Shown here in pieces: positions 6,862 to 13,826 of a DNA stretch of 21,329 bases (position 1 is the stretch's first letter; the number at the start of each line of letters is the position of its first letter). The stretch spans positions 1 through 21,329 of the IMG/VR virus record IMGVR_UViG_3300047457_000845. The stretch is one strand, 5' to 3'. A program made the translations under genes and the position numbers. The stretch comes from a virus. The notes beneath the pieces were generated by a model, which saw only the letters and a program-made list of their open reading frames with translations, was not told the DNA's origin and ran no database searches.

Positions 6862-7419
6862 TGGTGTAGCCTCTAAGTTAGGTTTCTGGTCTTTGATTGC
6901 ACATCTTGAACCACAGCGCCCTTGTTCCACAAGAGCAATATGGTTGATGATGATATTAGACTGTTTTCCCATGCCATCGCCGGTGATTTCGTAATCTGCA
7001 TCGTATCCGAGGCTGATTTCTCTTTTACCGCTCTGAACAGCTTCAATGCCTTCCGTTGTGGTAATCATCAGATCCATCAACAAAAGATCGTCCATAGCTC
7101 CTTCACCGCGCCGGACATTAAGGGCTACACCGTGGGCTTCACCTTTCCAATTCGCGGGAGTGACGTCTTCTTCGGGATGGTCATTTGTGACAGGCTTACC
7201 TATCGCGCTAGCGATAGTCGCCGAAGAGAAAACATCTTCCTCATTACGGAAGATTTTGACAACACCGTCTGGACCCGGCTCGATAGGTGTTTCATCAGGA
7301 CCATAAATCATCATACCTGTTCTGGCCACAGGAACGTCCCGGCACAGCAAAAAGCCTTCGGGGGTGAGTTCCTGATTCGGACCAATTTTTTCGACAGTAT
7401 AGACGCTAGCCCTGATCAT
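6007..7419 (-). CDS. Prohead protease with C-terminal scaffold region (DUF2213)
   Basis: A 470-residue protein. Residues 1-180 are the DUF2213 domain, with GKPVTNDHPEEDVTPANWKG (His about 81), REISLGYDADYEI (Ser about 136) and NHIALVEQGRCGSRC (His about 160). A His/Ser/His arrangement fits a herpesvirus-assemblin-like serine protease; the residue roles are inferred. Residues 187-470 are acidic, helical and low-complexity, as in scaffolding regions, and include SHIHIHA (244-250) and K/R-D-A/S motifs at about 210-212, 336-338 and 438-440. The C-terminus TLAELNELNKQSYSSKK is basic. I chose the ATG at 7419 (GGAAC upstream) over a GTG at 7440. Expected role: co-assembly with capsid and portal, then proteolytic maturation and scaffold removal. 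Confidence 0.78.
   Translation of the reverse strand: MIRASVYTVEKIGPNQELTPEGFLLCRDVPVARTGMMIYGPDETPIEPGPDGVVKIFRNEEDVFSSATIASAIGKPVTNDHPEEDVTPANWKGEAHGVALNVRRGEGAMDDLLLMDLMITTTEGIEAVQSGKREISLGYDADYEITGDGMGKQSNIIINHIALVEQGRCGSRCAIKDQKPNLEATPMAKSKKTKGLGRFYDYLFRAHKAKDAEEISEIAEEMAQDEALTEEERVGMLDEELGGSHIHIHAGSQDDDDFGGRTAFTDDDINEFIARNDSDHDEFRSRLEALEAKLAGDTPPAAETLDEEGEEGEKLEEFLKDEAPEGVSEEEVTKARDSRYLKDSFKDTIALAEILSPGIRIPTFDSAAAPVVTAKRICKLRKQALDMAYGTAATRPIIEDLINGKVLDTSRMTCDAARVLFRSAAAVKRSRNSNGQVRDSIPDMGHRAKKPVMTLAELNELNKQSYSSKK
6870..6874 (-). promoter_or_regulatory. Internal Shine-Dalgarno for the nested scaffold start
   Basis: AGAGG on the coding strand, eight bases upstream of the in-frame ATG at 6861, at the protease/scaffold boundary. 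Confidence 0.45.
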
Positions 7420-7508
7420 ACTTATCGTTCCAGAATTCACTTGAAAACAAAATAAACAATCAACACGGTAAATTTAAAGCTAAGAGCAACTGTCAGTCAC
7501 TAGATTTT

Positions 7509-7934
7509 TTAAGAAATCTTTGCAAGCTCAAAATGCATTCCGTCAGGACGTCTCCAATTACCGCCCCATTCAAATCCTGCGTCCGTAAAACACTTGACAA
7601 ATTTAGCAGACAAAACAGGTGGTCTGTCGAATCCATTCCAAGCAGCATTTACGTCGACAGCAAGACCCCATGAATGCAGACTGGGTGTCGCTCCGGCTTT
7701 CTTTTTGCGGATATTGAAGCATCCATCCCACGTTTTCAGTTCGTGGACACATCCGGTCGAAATGAGATTTTTGAAAGCCATCTCCAACGGCCCGTTCATA
7801 AGCCTGTTGCAATAAATCTTTTTCGGAATTACGCCAATCTCTAAATTTTCAGGGACATCCCACAGACCCATGAACTTGGCTTCGTTAGCCTTAGGGTCAC
7901 CCCATTTCGCCTGACACTCTTTCCAAGTAGTCAT
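7509..7934 (-). CDS. Endolysin, M15-family D-Ala peptidase (VanY/L-Ala-D-Glu endopeptidase-like)
   Basis: A 141-residue single-domain peptidoglycan peptidase. The M15 zinc motif is clear: SLHSWGLAVDVN gives His 87 and Asp 94, and PDGMHFELA gives His 134 with Glu 136 nearby, the SxHxxGxAxD...HxE layout of this family. Length is typical of phage M15 endolysins without a separate cell-wall-binding domain, and there is no signal peptide, so release would depend on a holin. The ATG at 7934 overlaps the TGA of the XhlA-like gene (ATGA) and has AAGGGTGG upstream; a GTG at 7943 is the alternative. It acts on peptide cross-links or stem peptides in the cell wall at lysis. Confidence 0.87.
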   Translation of the reverse strand: MTTWKECQAKWGDPKANEAKFMGLWDVPENLEIGVIPKKIYCNRLMNGPLEMAFKNLISTGCVHELKTWDGCFNIRKKKAGATPSLHSWGLAVDVNAAWNGFDRPPVLSAKFVKCFTDAGFEWGGNWRRPDGMHFELAKIS

Positions 7935-8122
7935 CTGAACCACCCTTTGTCGAAAGCCATCGTAAGGATTGAAGCCAAGGCACCCACTGTAAAAGTGACC
8001 CCGGCTATAAAACCTCTTTGCTTCGATTGATTCTCGAGTATTTGATCTACTTTGCCGGCGAGATCCCCCATGTGCTCGACTTTTTCTTCAAGGCGCGCTA
8101 AACGACACGAAAGATCCGGCAT
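7931..8122 (-). CDS. XhlA/holin-accessory-like small membrane protein
   Basis: A 63-residue protein starting MPDLSCRLARLEEKVEHMGD. Residues 5-35 are an amphipathic coiled-coil-like helix (LARLEEKVEHMGDLAGKVDQ) and residues 39-58 one membrane segment (GFIAGVTFTVGALASILTMA), followed by a short basic tail. This order, helix then a single membrane span, is that of haemolysin XhlA-like or class-III holin-like phage proteins. The start at 8122 has a near-perfect AGAGGTGAT; a longer frame to 8191 overlaps the upstream gene. Context between a hydrophobic holin candidate and an M15 endolysin supports a lysis function. Confidence 0.7.
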   Translation of the reverse strand: MPDLSCRLARLEEKVEHMGDLAGKVDQILENQSKQRGFIAGVTFTVGALASILTMAFDKGWFR

Positions 8123-8126
8123 CGTA

Positions 8127-8405
8127 TCACCTCTTTTTGATTCCGGCATCTTTATTAGACGCCGTTTGAATAGCCTGTCCAAGAGCAACACCGATTACTG
8201 CAACGGCGTTAGCCACCGTTTGGACATCCGTAGCGCCTACGCCAATGTAAATGCCTTGGCTTTCAAGAATAGAGACAATCAATGCGGCCAACGGGCCAAG
8301 AATTGAAATAGCGCTAGCGCGCGAACTCCAAGTGCCTGAATTAGATAATTGCTTACCATACTCAAGCGCTCGAGAAAAAGAGGTGACTGCATCAAAAATA
8401 TTCAT
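8127..8405 (-). CDS. Holin-like membrane protein
   Basis: A 92-residue protein starting MNIFDAVTSFSRALEYGKQL. Two hydrophobic segments are visible, about residues 32-50 (ISILGPLAALIVSILESQG) and 60-82 (VQTVANAVAVIGVALGQAI), then a basic tail ending KDAGIKKR. Size, two hydrophobic spans and charged C-terminus agree with phage holins, and the two following genes complete a lysis cassette. No single sequence motif proves holin identity. Confidence 0.62.
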   Translation of the reverse strand: MNIFDAVTSFSRALEYGKQLSNSGTWSSRASAISILGPLAALIVSILESQGIYIGVGATDVQTVANAVAVIGVALGQAIQTASNKDAGIKKR

Positions 8406-8417
8406 GGTGTGCTCCGG

Positions 8418-9185
8418 TTAAAGTTCTTCCTCGAGGATAGGTTGAGGGTAGCACCGGCAGTTTGGGAACATCCCCGCGTGGTACCGATAACCCGGATCTA
8501 CCTCAGGGGGATCATCCCAAGCAATTATCCTGCCGTTAAATTTCTTATGGCTCGCCCTGACATCCCCGTCTCCGGAAGTCCGCCAGTAATAATGCGTTGC
8601 TCCAACGTGTTTTGATCGCGCCATGGTAAGACCGGAAGCGGTTCGAGCCACCTCAGTCCTTGCAATCAGCTGGGCACGACTTTTAGTAACAGAACCTGTT
8701 TCGAGGATTTTGGCGGCTATGCTCGAAGCCCTTTCCCCAGTCGTGATACCTTCGAGGGTCATCCTGTGGACCCGTTCAGCCGCTTCTGTGGGAAGGCTTT
8801 TGATGAGGACCACTTGTTCAGCCATGAAACCTCTAAGGGTTTCTCCCACCGGGGCATCCTGTAGTTCTTTACGCAGAGACCGATTGATTTGTTTGCCTAG
8901 ACGGGTCCAATTGTTTTCGTCGATGGATTCAACGCGCTTGACCATTTTCTCTGCCGCGCTTTCAGCCCACGGGGTAATAGTCTCACTATACTGGCGTAAC
9001 ATGCTTTGAAGGCTAGCTTGCGCTCGCTCCAATTCAGCCGGGGACATCCGGATGTTAATCATACCCTTGACCATGTGGTCAATCTGGGTAGTCAGTTTAC
9101 GAATGTTCCTGAGGTAGTCCCGCTCGACCCGGGAGGCTACGGCATACCGTTCTCTGGCCTGACGTTTTAGCTGTCTTTCGTTCAC
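8418..9185 (-). CDS. Phage Mu F-like head morphogenesis protein
   Basis: A 255-residue protein. The C-terminal third carries the Mu F-like core: AQLIARTEVARTASG (about 171-185), HYYWRTSGDGDVRASHKKFN (198-217), GRIIAWDDPPEVDPGYRYHAG and PNCRCYPQPIL (241-251). The N-terminal 160 residues are helical. In Mu and SPP1 relatives this minor head protein associates with the portal and is needed for head assembly or DNA delivery. The start is GTG, overlapping the portal stop as GTGA at 9182-9185, so it is translationally coupled to the portal. No toxin or ADP-ribosyltransferase extension is present. Adjacency to portal and terminase is the standard order. Confidence 0.85.
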   Translation of the reverse strand: MNERQLKRQARERYAVASRVERDYLRNIRKLTTQIDHMVKGMINIRMSPAELERAQASLQSMLRQYSETITPWAESAAEKMVKRVESIDENNWTRLGKQINRSLRKELQDAPVGETLRGFMAEQVVLIKSLPTEAAERVHRMTLEGITTGERASSIAAKILETGSVTKSRAQLIARTEVARTASGLTMARSKHVGATHYYWRTSGDGDVRASHKKFNGRIIAWDDPPEVDPGYRYHAGMFPNCRCYPQPILEEEL

Positions 9186-11083
9186 AGCTTGTCCGCAAGA
9201 CCTTTGAGCCTATCTGCAAACCCCGGATACATTTCATATGGGAGCTCGTTCGGACTGACCCATAGATGGTCGTAATGCTCGTCACTTAGAACGGGCTCAA
9301 ATGGCAATACACCCTTGACCAAGAACAGCGTAAATCCATCCTTTGTATCAAGATACTCAATGGGCGCCTTTGGATCGAGGGTGTATCCGGTCTCTTCACT
9401 GAACTCCCGGCGAGCCCCAGCCCGCAAGTCTTCACCGGCTTCGACCCACCCACCCGGACAAGACCAAGTAAATGGACCGGTCGAAGCTTCGGCTGAACGG
9501 CGAAGAAGAAGTAGTTTACCGTCTTTGTCCACATAAACGATTCCCGCCGCTTGCTGGGCACTATCCCTAGCCGGGCGGTTGAATTCTGTCATGTCTTCCG
9601 GAGCATGCCCTACCGGTTCTTCAGGCATTGGAGGTTCTTCGTTTTCAGCTTCCGTGATGAATTCGTCTGTCACATTGCTGAAAATGCCGGTGATCCGAGA
9701 CTGCTGTTTCAGTTCCTTGAGCGCGGTAGCCCTGTCAATCAGGCCTGACTCTTCGGTGCTACTTATTGTGCGAGCAGTAGTTTCTGCAATTGTGGCTTTT
9801 TCGGTTTCACTTAACTGCCACAGACTGTTGAATTCGATACGGAAGCCTTCAGGGAGCTCAATACCTTCGGAGGCTGCGATAGCGCGGTAGACCTTAGTAA
9901 CAGATGAGCGGAGATCCTTTTCCTGCTGTTGTTTGATAGTGTCATAGTAATTGCGCAAGTCAGTTTCCCCGGTGCTGAATCCGGATGGGGACTGTCCAAA
10001 CAAACGCACCAGCGGAATCTGAAGCGAGCCAGACAATTGCTGTGCGAATTGAGTCAATGCTTCGGACAGACCACCAAAAGCGGCATGGGTATCGGCGCTG
10101 ACTTCATCTTCGGCATCAAGCAATGTCATGCCTTCAATGCCTTGGAACCTACGCATCATTTCGACATACTTGGTGAGGCCGTTTAGGGCATCACCGCCAG
10201 CCGCTACCACTTGCCGCAGGTTTTTGATTTTGTAATTACGGATGTAGGACTTGTAGACTAATTGGGCGGCACCTGTGGTCGCGGAGTCGAATGCAATCAT
10301 CCTATCGTAAAGGCGTTCGAGAACACTGAGCCCCCACAGGTTCTCCATAACGCGTTGCCAATAGGGAAGGCGGATACCTTCTAAACGAATGCATCGACTG
10401 TAATGAATCTTTTGATTCATTAGCGCAGGTGCCATAGCGGTGACCCTGTAGTACTTCGGGTTACCCATGTTTGGTCCCATTTCCTGTACAAGGTCATAAA
10501 GAGTGGGCTCTACCATCCAACGATCCAACGGTAGAATGCCTTTGAATTGATCTTTGCGAATGGTATTGAGGCGAAGCGGGGTCGAAAGATCCTGCCCCTC
10601 AACTAGTAATACCCCGATAGCCCCACCATACAGGCGTGCCCATTTAATTGTTTCATTCAGGGACTTCCAGATACCTAGTGTCACGGCGGCTTCTTCCATC
10701 GCGAGCACTTGGCCGGGCTCCATTTCCCCTGTCAGGGATACCCCGGCTCGGGTCATATCGTCGGCGACGACATCGACAGCCACCCCGCCAAGCCAACTGC
10801 CCCTGTGAATCCATTCCAGCAAGACACGAATGCGGGTGACGGGGTTAAACCCGTAGGTACTGGATGACATCGCATTGTCACTACCAATACCGAGATTGTG
10901 AGCAAAGTTGACAAAGCTATCCAATGTTTTGTCATTGGTTACTTCGGGAACGTCTTCCCCAGTAATAGCTTGAGAGATTTTCTTGGCCGCCGCATCTGCG
11001 ACTTCTGCTCGAATACGCTGGTCTTCCTCAAGCTGCTTGTCGACTACGCTTTGGATACCGACTCGTTTGTTTCTTCGTGACAT
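9182..11083 (-). CDS. Portal protein (DUF1073 type) fused to a C-terminal NUDIX hydrolase
   Basis: A 633-residue fusion. Residues about 55-470 are a DUF1073-type portal: SSSTYGFNPVTRIRVLLEW, LEWIHRGSWLGGVAVDVVADDMTR, ARLYGGAIGVLL, GLSVLERLYDRM, LSGSLQIPLVRLFGQSPSGFSTGETDLRNYYD and the helical IKQQQEKDLRS. Residues 477-509 are an acidic/Pro linker (EPPMPEEP, then NRPARDSAQ). Residues 511-633 are a complete NUDIX fold with the canonical box from Gly 545 to Tyr 567 (G-x5-E551-x7-R559-E560-F-S-E563-E564-T-G-Y), so the catalytic Glu residues are intact. Portals form the dodecameric DNA gate and motor dock; NUDIX enzymes cleave nucleoside diphosphates linked to other groups. The substrate here is unknown. 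ATG at 11083 with GAGG upstream. Confidence 0.88.
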   Translation of the reverse strand: MSRRNKRVGIQSVVDKQLEEDQRIRAEVADAAAKKISQAITGEDVPEVTNDKTLDSFVNFAHNLGIGSDNAMSSSTYGFNPVTRIRVLLEWIHRGSWLGGVAVDVVADDMTRAGVSLTGEMEPGQVLAMEEAAVTLGIWKSLNETIKWARLYGGAIGVLLVEGQDLSTPLRLNTIRKDQFKGILPLDRWMVEPTLYDLVQEMGPNMGNPKYYRVTAMAPALMNQKIHYSRCIRLEGIRLPYWQRVMENLWGLSVLERLYDRMIAFDSATTGAAQLVYKSYIRNYKIKNLRQVVAAGGDALNGLTKYVEMMRRFQGIEGMTLLDAEDEVSADTHAAFGGLSEALTQFAQQLSGSLQIPLVRLFGQSPSGFSTGETDLRNYYDTIKQQQEKDLRSSVTKVYRAIAASEGIELPEGFRIEFNSLWQLSETEKATIAETTARTISSTEESGLIDRATALKELKQQSRITGIFSNVTDEFITEAENEEPPMPEEPVGHAPEDMTEFNRPARDSAQQAAGIVYVDKDGKLLLLRRSAEASTGPFTWSCPGGWVEAGEDLRAGARREFSEETGYTLDPKAPIEYLDTKDGFTLFLVKGVLPFEPVLSDEHYDHLWVSPNELPYEMYPGFADRLKGLADKL

Positions 11084-11132
11084 AGGACCCTCGAGAGTGT
11101 GCCGTAATTATCCGGGCCATAACCAATCGTTT

Positions 11133-12530
11133 TCAACTACGCCCCAAACGCTGCCAAGTCATAAGGCTGTCTTGAGCCAGTTCGTTGAAAGCATCTGCCG
11201 AGGCGTCTACCTGATCGTCGTGTGCCGTGCTTGGGAAAGCCTCGAGCTCATCGAAGTAAGCCTCGTTCCAAGCCCCTCTAACCACATCTATATTCCCGTG
11301 CTGCCATTGAGCGGCGAACGGTTCTGCGCGGGTCACCTTGTCACCGGTTACGCGGTTTGTCCGAACAGCAAAGCCTGCAAGGTCTTGAACATAACTTTCG
11401 ACTTGGTCTTTACCCGCTTGTCCGGGATCTTGTGCTAGCCCGACAAGACAAGAATAACCATCGATAAGAGCGGTGTTCTTGACGAGTTCTCTAATCTTAC
11501 CGGATCTTTCCCGGGCACGAATAACGTGGAGAACCACATAGCGCCCATTCTTGCGAAGCCCGATTTTGACACCAGCTGTCCAGTCTGGGTTCGGGGAAGT
11601 ATCGGAGACTTCGGTTGCAGCCAAGTCCCAGTATCGGATGAAGCCCGTAATATCACTCGGCACTTCTTCGAGAATGGTGATTTCGGTGCGTTTGAAATAC
11701 ATCCCGGCGACTGGCCTGATTTTCCAGTTACCCCCGAGGAGGCGTTCGCGTTCGACGCGGCTTAGCGCCAACAGGTTAGCCCGGTAGCCCGGGTCATTGC
11801 GCATCAGAATCTGGTTGTCTTCAAGTCGTGCTGGAATGAAGGTAAAGGATTTCGGTTCAACCTCCTTTCCGTATTCAGCGATAAGCTGTTTGCGGCTATC
11901 CCCCCAGACAATGGTATCTTGAAGACGAATAAACCAACGGACTACTCCAGACCGTTCCGGAATTGGGTAACCAGTCTTTTCATCGATCCACCATTCGATG
12001 AAATCTGCTACCCAGCTGTCAGCATCCGGATTTGTGGTAGCCCGGACATAGGGCCGCACTCCGCAAAGAGAGCGGTTACGAGAGAGCATGTAGAAAAACT
12101 GGTTCTTCGAAAAGTGAGTCAGCTCATCGAACATGATAAGAGGGACCTGAGCTCCCTGCCAATCGAGGACAGTGTTCTCATTCTCAAGGTGGGCCATTTT
12201 AACTTTGCCACCATCTTTCCAACGCCATTCCAGCTGATGGCTTACAGCCCGAGCCCCGGAGAAAGGGAACAGCTTAAAAGCTTCGTCCCATAGACCGCCC
12301 GGGTTCCTAACCTGCGTTGAGTTCCGTCGAAAGATGACGGCTGAGAATTCTGAATTTGTCGGGGTATGCCTTAGGCATTCCATGAGAATGGCGAAGCTTT
12401 TACCGCCTCCGGCCGCTCCACCGAACAAGACGATGTCGGCAGAGCTACCTAAGAATTGTTCTTGAGGACCGGGCTGGGGGCGGAATTCATTCTTCGCTAG
12501 TCGTTTCTTCTTCGGTTTGGTCTCTTCCAT
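11133..12530 (-). CDS. Terminase large subunit (ATPase-nuclease)
   Basis: A 465-residue packaging motor protein. The ATPase domain has Walker A FGGAAGGGKS (36-45), Walker B LIMFDE (131-136) and the coupling motif ATTNPD (164-169). The nuclease domain has RYWDLAA (Asp 302), AQDPGQAG (Asp 368) and AHDDQVDASADAF (Asp 438/439/442), giving the acidic cluster of the RNase H-like fold. It resembles the Terminase_6/6C type. It docks on the portal, drives DNA in with ATP and cuts concatemers. I chose ATG at 12530, which overlaps TerS by 44 bases but has no clear Shine-Dalgarno; a GTG at 12569 and a TTG between are alternatives, so the start is uncertain. Confidence 0.9.
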   Translation of the reverse strand: MEETKPKKKRLAKNEFRPQPGPQEQFLGSSADIVLFGGAAGGGKSFAILMECLRHTPTNSEFSAVIFRRNSTQVRNPGGLWDEAFKLFPFSGARAVSHQLEWRWKDGGKVKMAHLENENTVLDWQGAQVPLIMFDELTHFSKNQFFYMLSRNRSLCGVRPYVRATTNPDADSWVADFIEWWIDEKTGYPIPERSGVVRWFIRLQDTIVWGDSRKQLIAEYGKEVEPKSFTFIPARLEDNQILMRNDPGYRANLLALSRVERERLLGGNWKIRPVAGMYFKRTEITILEEVPSDITGFIRYWDLAATEVSDTSPNPDWTAGVKIGLRKNGRYVVLHVIRARERSGKIRELVKNTALIDGYSCLVGLAQDPGQAGKDQVESYVQDLAGFAVRTNRVTGDKVTRAEPFAAQWQHGNIDVVRGAWNEAYFDELEAFPSTAHDDQVDASADAFNELAQDSLMTWQRLGRS

Positions 12531-13056
12531 TGTGGGGGATATAGAATTGAACAAATGATTCTTTCTCACCAGACGGATCTGTGAGGGCTGTTTTTGTGGG
12601 CATATCTAAGCCCAGTAAGCGAGCTCTGCGCTCGGATACTTTGACCACACGGTCAATGGCTTGGAGCAGTGGGCCTTGGTCGCGGAGCCGGACAGTCTTC
12701 GGCTCTCCGGTTTCTTCGTCAATAATAATTCTGCCTTCGGCGTCTTCGATTACGTCCCGGACAACAGCTCCAGAGTTAACCATGGGGTGAAAGGCTTCAA
12801 GCACTTCCATGGCTTTGCGGTGGAGATGATCGAGTCTTGCCAATTCGATTTTGCGATGCGTCTCGACATCATCGACGATGATGGCCTTGAGCGCCTGCTT
12901 ATACATTTTACGGACGTAAGTCTCGCTAAATCCAAGATCCCGGGCAATCTGGTTAAGGTTCGGATTGTCCCGATACATTTCGAGGATTTTTCGCTGGACC
13001 AGTTTACCAGCCTCTGTGGGCCGGCAGTCTTTACGGGAGCGGGGTAGCTGCGACAT
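12487..13056 (-). CDS. Terminase small subunit (TerS-like)
   Basis: A 189-residue protein starting MSQLPRSRKDCRPTEAG. Residues 35-57 form a helix-turn-helix (NLNQIARDLGFSETYVRKMY), followed by a helical oligomerisation region (about 70-160, with THRKIELARLDHLHRKAMEV and DRVVKVSERRARLLGLD) and an acidic tail (TEEETTSEE). This layout, N-terminal DNA-binding HTH plus helical core directly upstream of TerL, is that of small terminases, which recognise the packaging site and activate the motor. No convincing Shine-Dalgarno precedes the ATG at 13056. Confidence 0.78.
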   Translation of the reverse strand: MSQLPRSRKDCRPTEAGKLVQRKILEMYRDNPNLNQIARDLGFSETYVRKMYKQALKAIIVDDVETHRKIELARLDHLHRKAMEVLEAFHPMVNSGAVVRDVIEDAEGRIIIDEETGEPKTVRLRDQGPLLQAIDRVVKVSERRARLLGLDMPTKTALTDPSGEKESFVQFYIPHNGRDQTEEETTSEE

Positions 13057-13109
13057 ATGCGTGCGATAATTTGTTTCAATGGCTGGATATTACCGCACGC
13101 CAATAGTCT

Positions 13110-13262
13110 TTACCAGAGCTCTTCAAACCTCTTGGCTCGAATAAGGGAAGCTCGTCTCCGGCGTTCTTTGCGGTTAAGCTGACAATCCACAATCGTCGGG
13201 TTGCCGAACCGGTCTCGGACTGGAAATTTCCTTGGCAGTGTTTTCGGCGGCTTGTTCTTCAT
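13110..13262 (-). CDS. Small basic protein (50 aa) overlapping the upstream gene
   Basis: An ATG at 13262 with GAGGA five to six bases upstream opens a 50-residue frame starting MKNKPPKTLPRKFPVRDRFG and ending in a very basic KERRRRASLIRAKRFEELW. The first 89 bases overlap the 3' part of the preceding gene in another frame. The composition (Arg/Lys-rich, ordered helix at the end), the ribosome binding site and the otherwise empty gap before TerS argue for a real gene. Role unknown; nucleic-acid binding is only suggested by charge. Confidence 0.5.
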   Translation of the reverse strand: MKNKPPKTLPRKFPVRDRFGNPTIVDCQLNRKERRRRASLIRAKRFEELW

Positions 13263-13476
13263 GGGTATCCTCAGCAATCATTTGTTTCCAGCGCGTGAGC
13301 GTGGCTATGGTTTCATCGATGTCTTGTTCCAGTGATTTAACAGAACGCCCGGCCCGAAGCAGTTTTTTGATTGCGTGCTGTTGCGCTGGGTCTGTAATCT
13401 GGTAAATCCTGAAAATGCGGTAGGGATCGATTCGAATCCCTTTGTAATCGAAGCTATAGTGGTTTCTTGAAGCCAT
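13174..13476 (-). CDS. Small conserved phage protein of unknown function (helical, 'AIKKLLRAGRSxKSLxQDI')
   Basis: A 100-residue protein starting MASRNHYSFDYKGIRIDPYR. The segment DPAQQHAIKKLLRAGRSVKS followed by LEQDIDETIATLTRWKQM recalls phage proteins with an 'AI.KLLRAG.K...L.QDI.EAI..L.RW' signature, and distantly the DUF3310 pattern; I cannot assign a function. The ATG at 13476 is fused to the upstream stop as TGATG. The last 29 residues (Pro/Arg-rich, low order) overlap the 50-aa gene and may not be under strong constraint. Confidence 0.6.
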   Translation of the reverse strand: MASRNHYSFDYKGIRIDPYRIFRIYQITDPAQQHAIKKLLRAGRSVKSLEQDIDETIATLTRWKQMIAEDTHEEQAAENTAKEISSPRPVRQPDDCGLSA

Positions 13477-13826
13477 CAATGTTCTCCTATCCCGTGATGC
13501 TTTTCTGCGAAACGGACGCCAGTTAAAAACCCGGCCTTAAATTCCTCTCTCGTAAACGGACAAAGCTCTATAGCTTCCTCCTCCGTCATTGGCTTTTTTG
13601 CTGGCTCGGGTCTGGTGTATTTGCAATACTGTGAGCCTCCTTCGTCACCCCAAGGGCCTCCTTCGGTGCATTGCCCTGCCGCCAGCAAAGAATTTTCAGC
13701 AATGAGCGTTTCAATGGTTTCCGCTTCTGGCTCATTGAGGAAAGCATTGACTTCTTGACGCAGTAACACGTTCTCTTCTGGAATAAACCTAAGCGCCCAT
13801 CTCAGCAGTTCGGGTGCGGTACTCAT
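13476..13826 (-). CDS. Conserved phage hypothetical protein ('FLTGVRFAEKHHGI')
   Basis: A 116-residue protein starting MSTAPELLRWALRFIPEENV. The first half is helical and Leu/Glu-rich; a Cys/Gly-rich loop follows (CTEGGPWGDEGGSQYC, two Cys 15 apart), then EEAIELCPFTREEFKAGFLT and a final GVRFAEKHHGIGEH. The 'Fx.GVRxAExHHGI' ending occurs in small accessory proteins of several phages; no function is known to me. The ATG overlaps the upstream stop (ATGA). Confidence 0.6.
   Translation of the reverse strand: MSTAPELLRWALRFIPEENVLLRQEVNAFLNEPEAETIETLIAENSLLAAGQCTEGGPWGDEGGSQYCKYTRPEPAKKPMTEEEAIELCPFTREEFKAGFLTGVRFAEKHHGIGEH

Noticed and set aside
6922-7455. 177-residue open frame on the plus strand
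   Set aside because: It is fully antisense to the protease domain of the DUF2213 gene, has no ribosome binding site or family pattern, and all other genes are on the minus strand.
7420-7508. Possible promoter upstream of the protease gene (GTGACT-17-TTAAAT)
   Set aside because: Each hexamer matches the sigma-70 consensus at only four of six positions, so it cannot be told from chance in this AT-rich gap.
8127-8150. K-D-A near the end of the holin-like protein as another protease site
   Set aside because: The protein is a membrane lysis protein and not part of the capsid, so this match is likely chance.
12661-13047. 128-residue plus-strand frame opposite TerS
   Set aside because: Antisense shadow of the small terminase, which has a clear helix-turn-helix and correct gene order.
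12750-13103. 117-residue minus-strand frame overlapping TerS
   Set aside because: Same DNA as TerS in another frame; Ser/Arg-rich and without motif.
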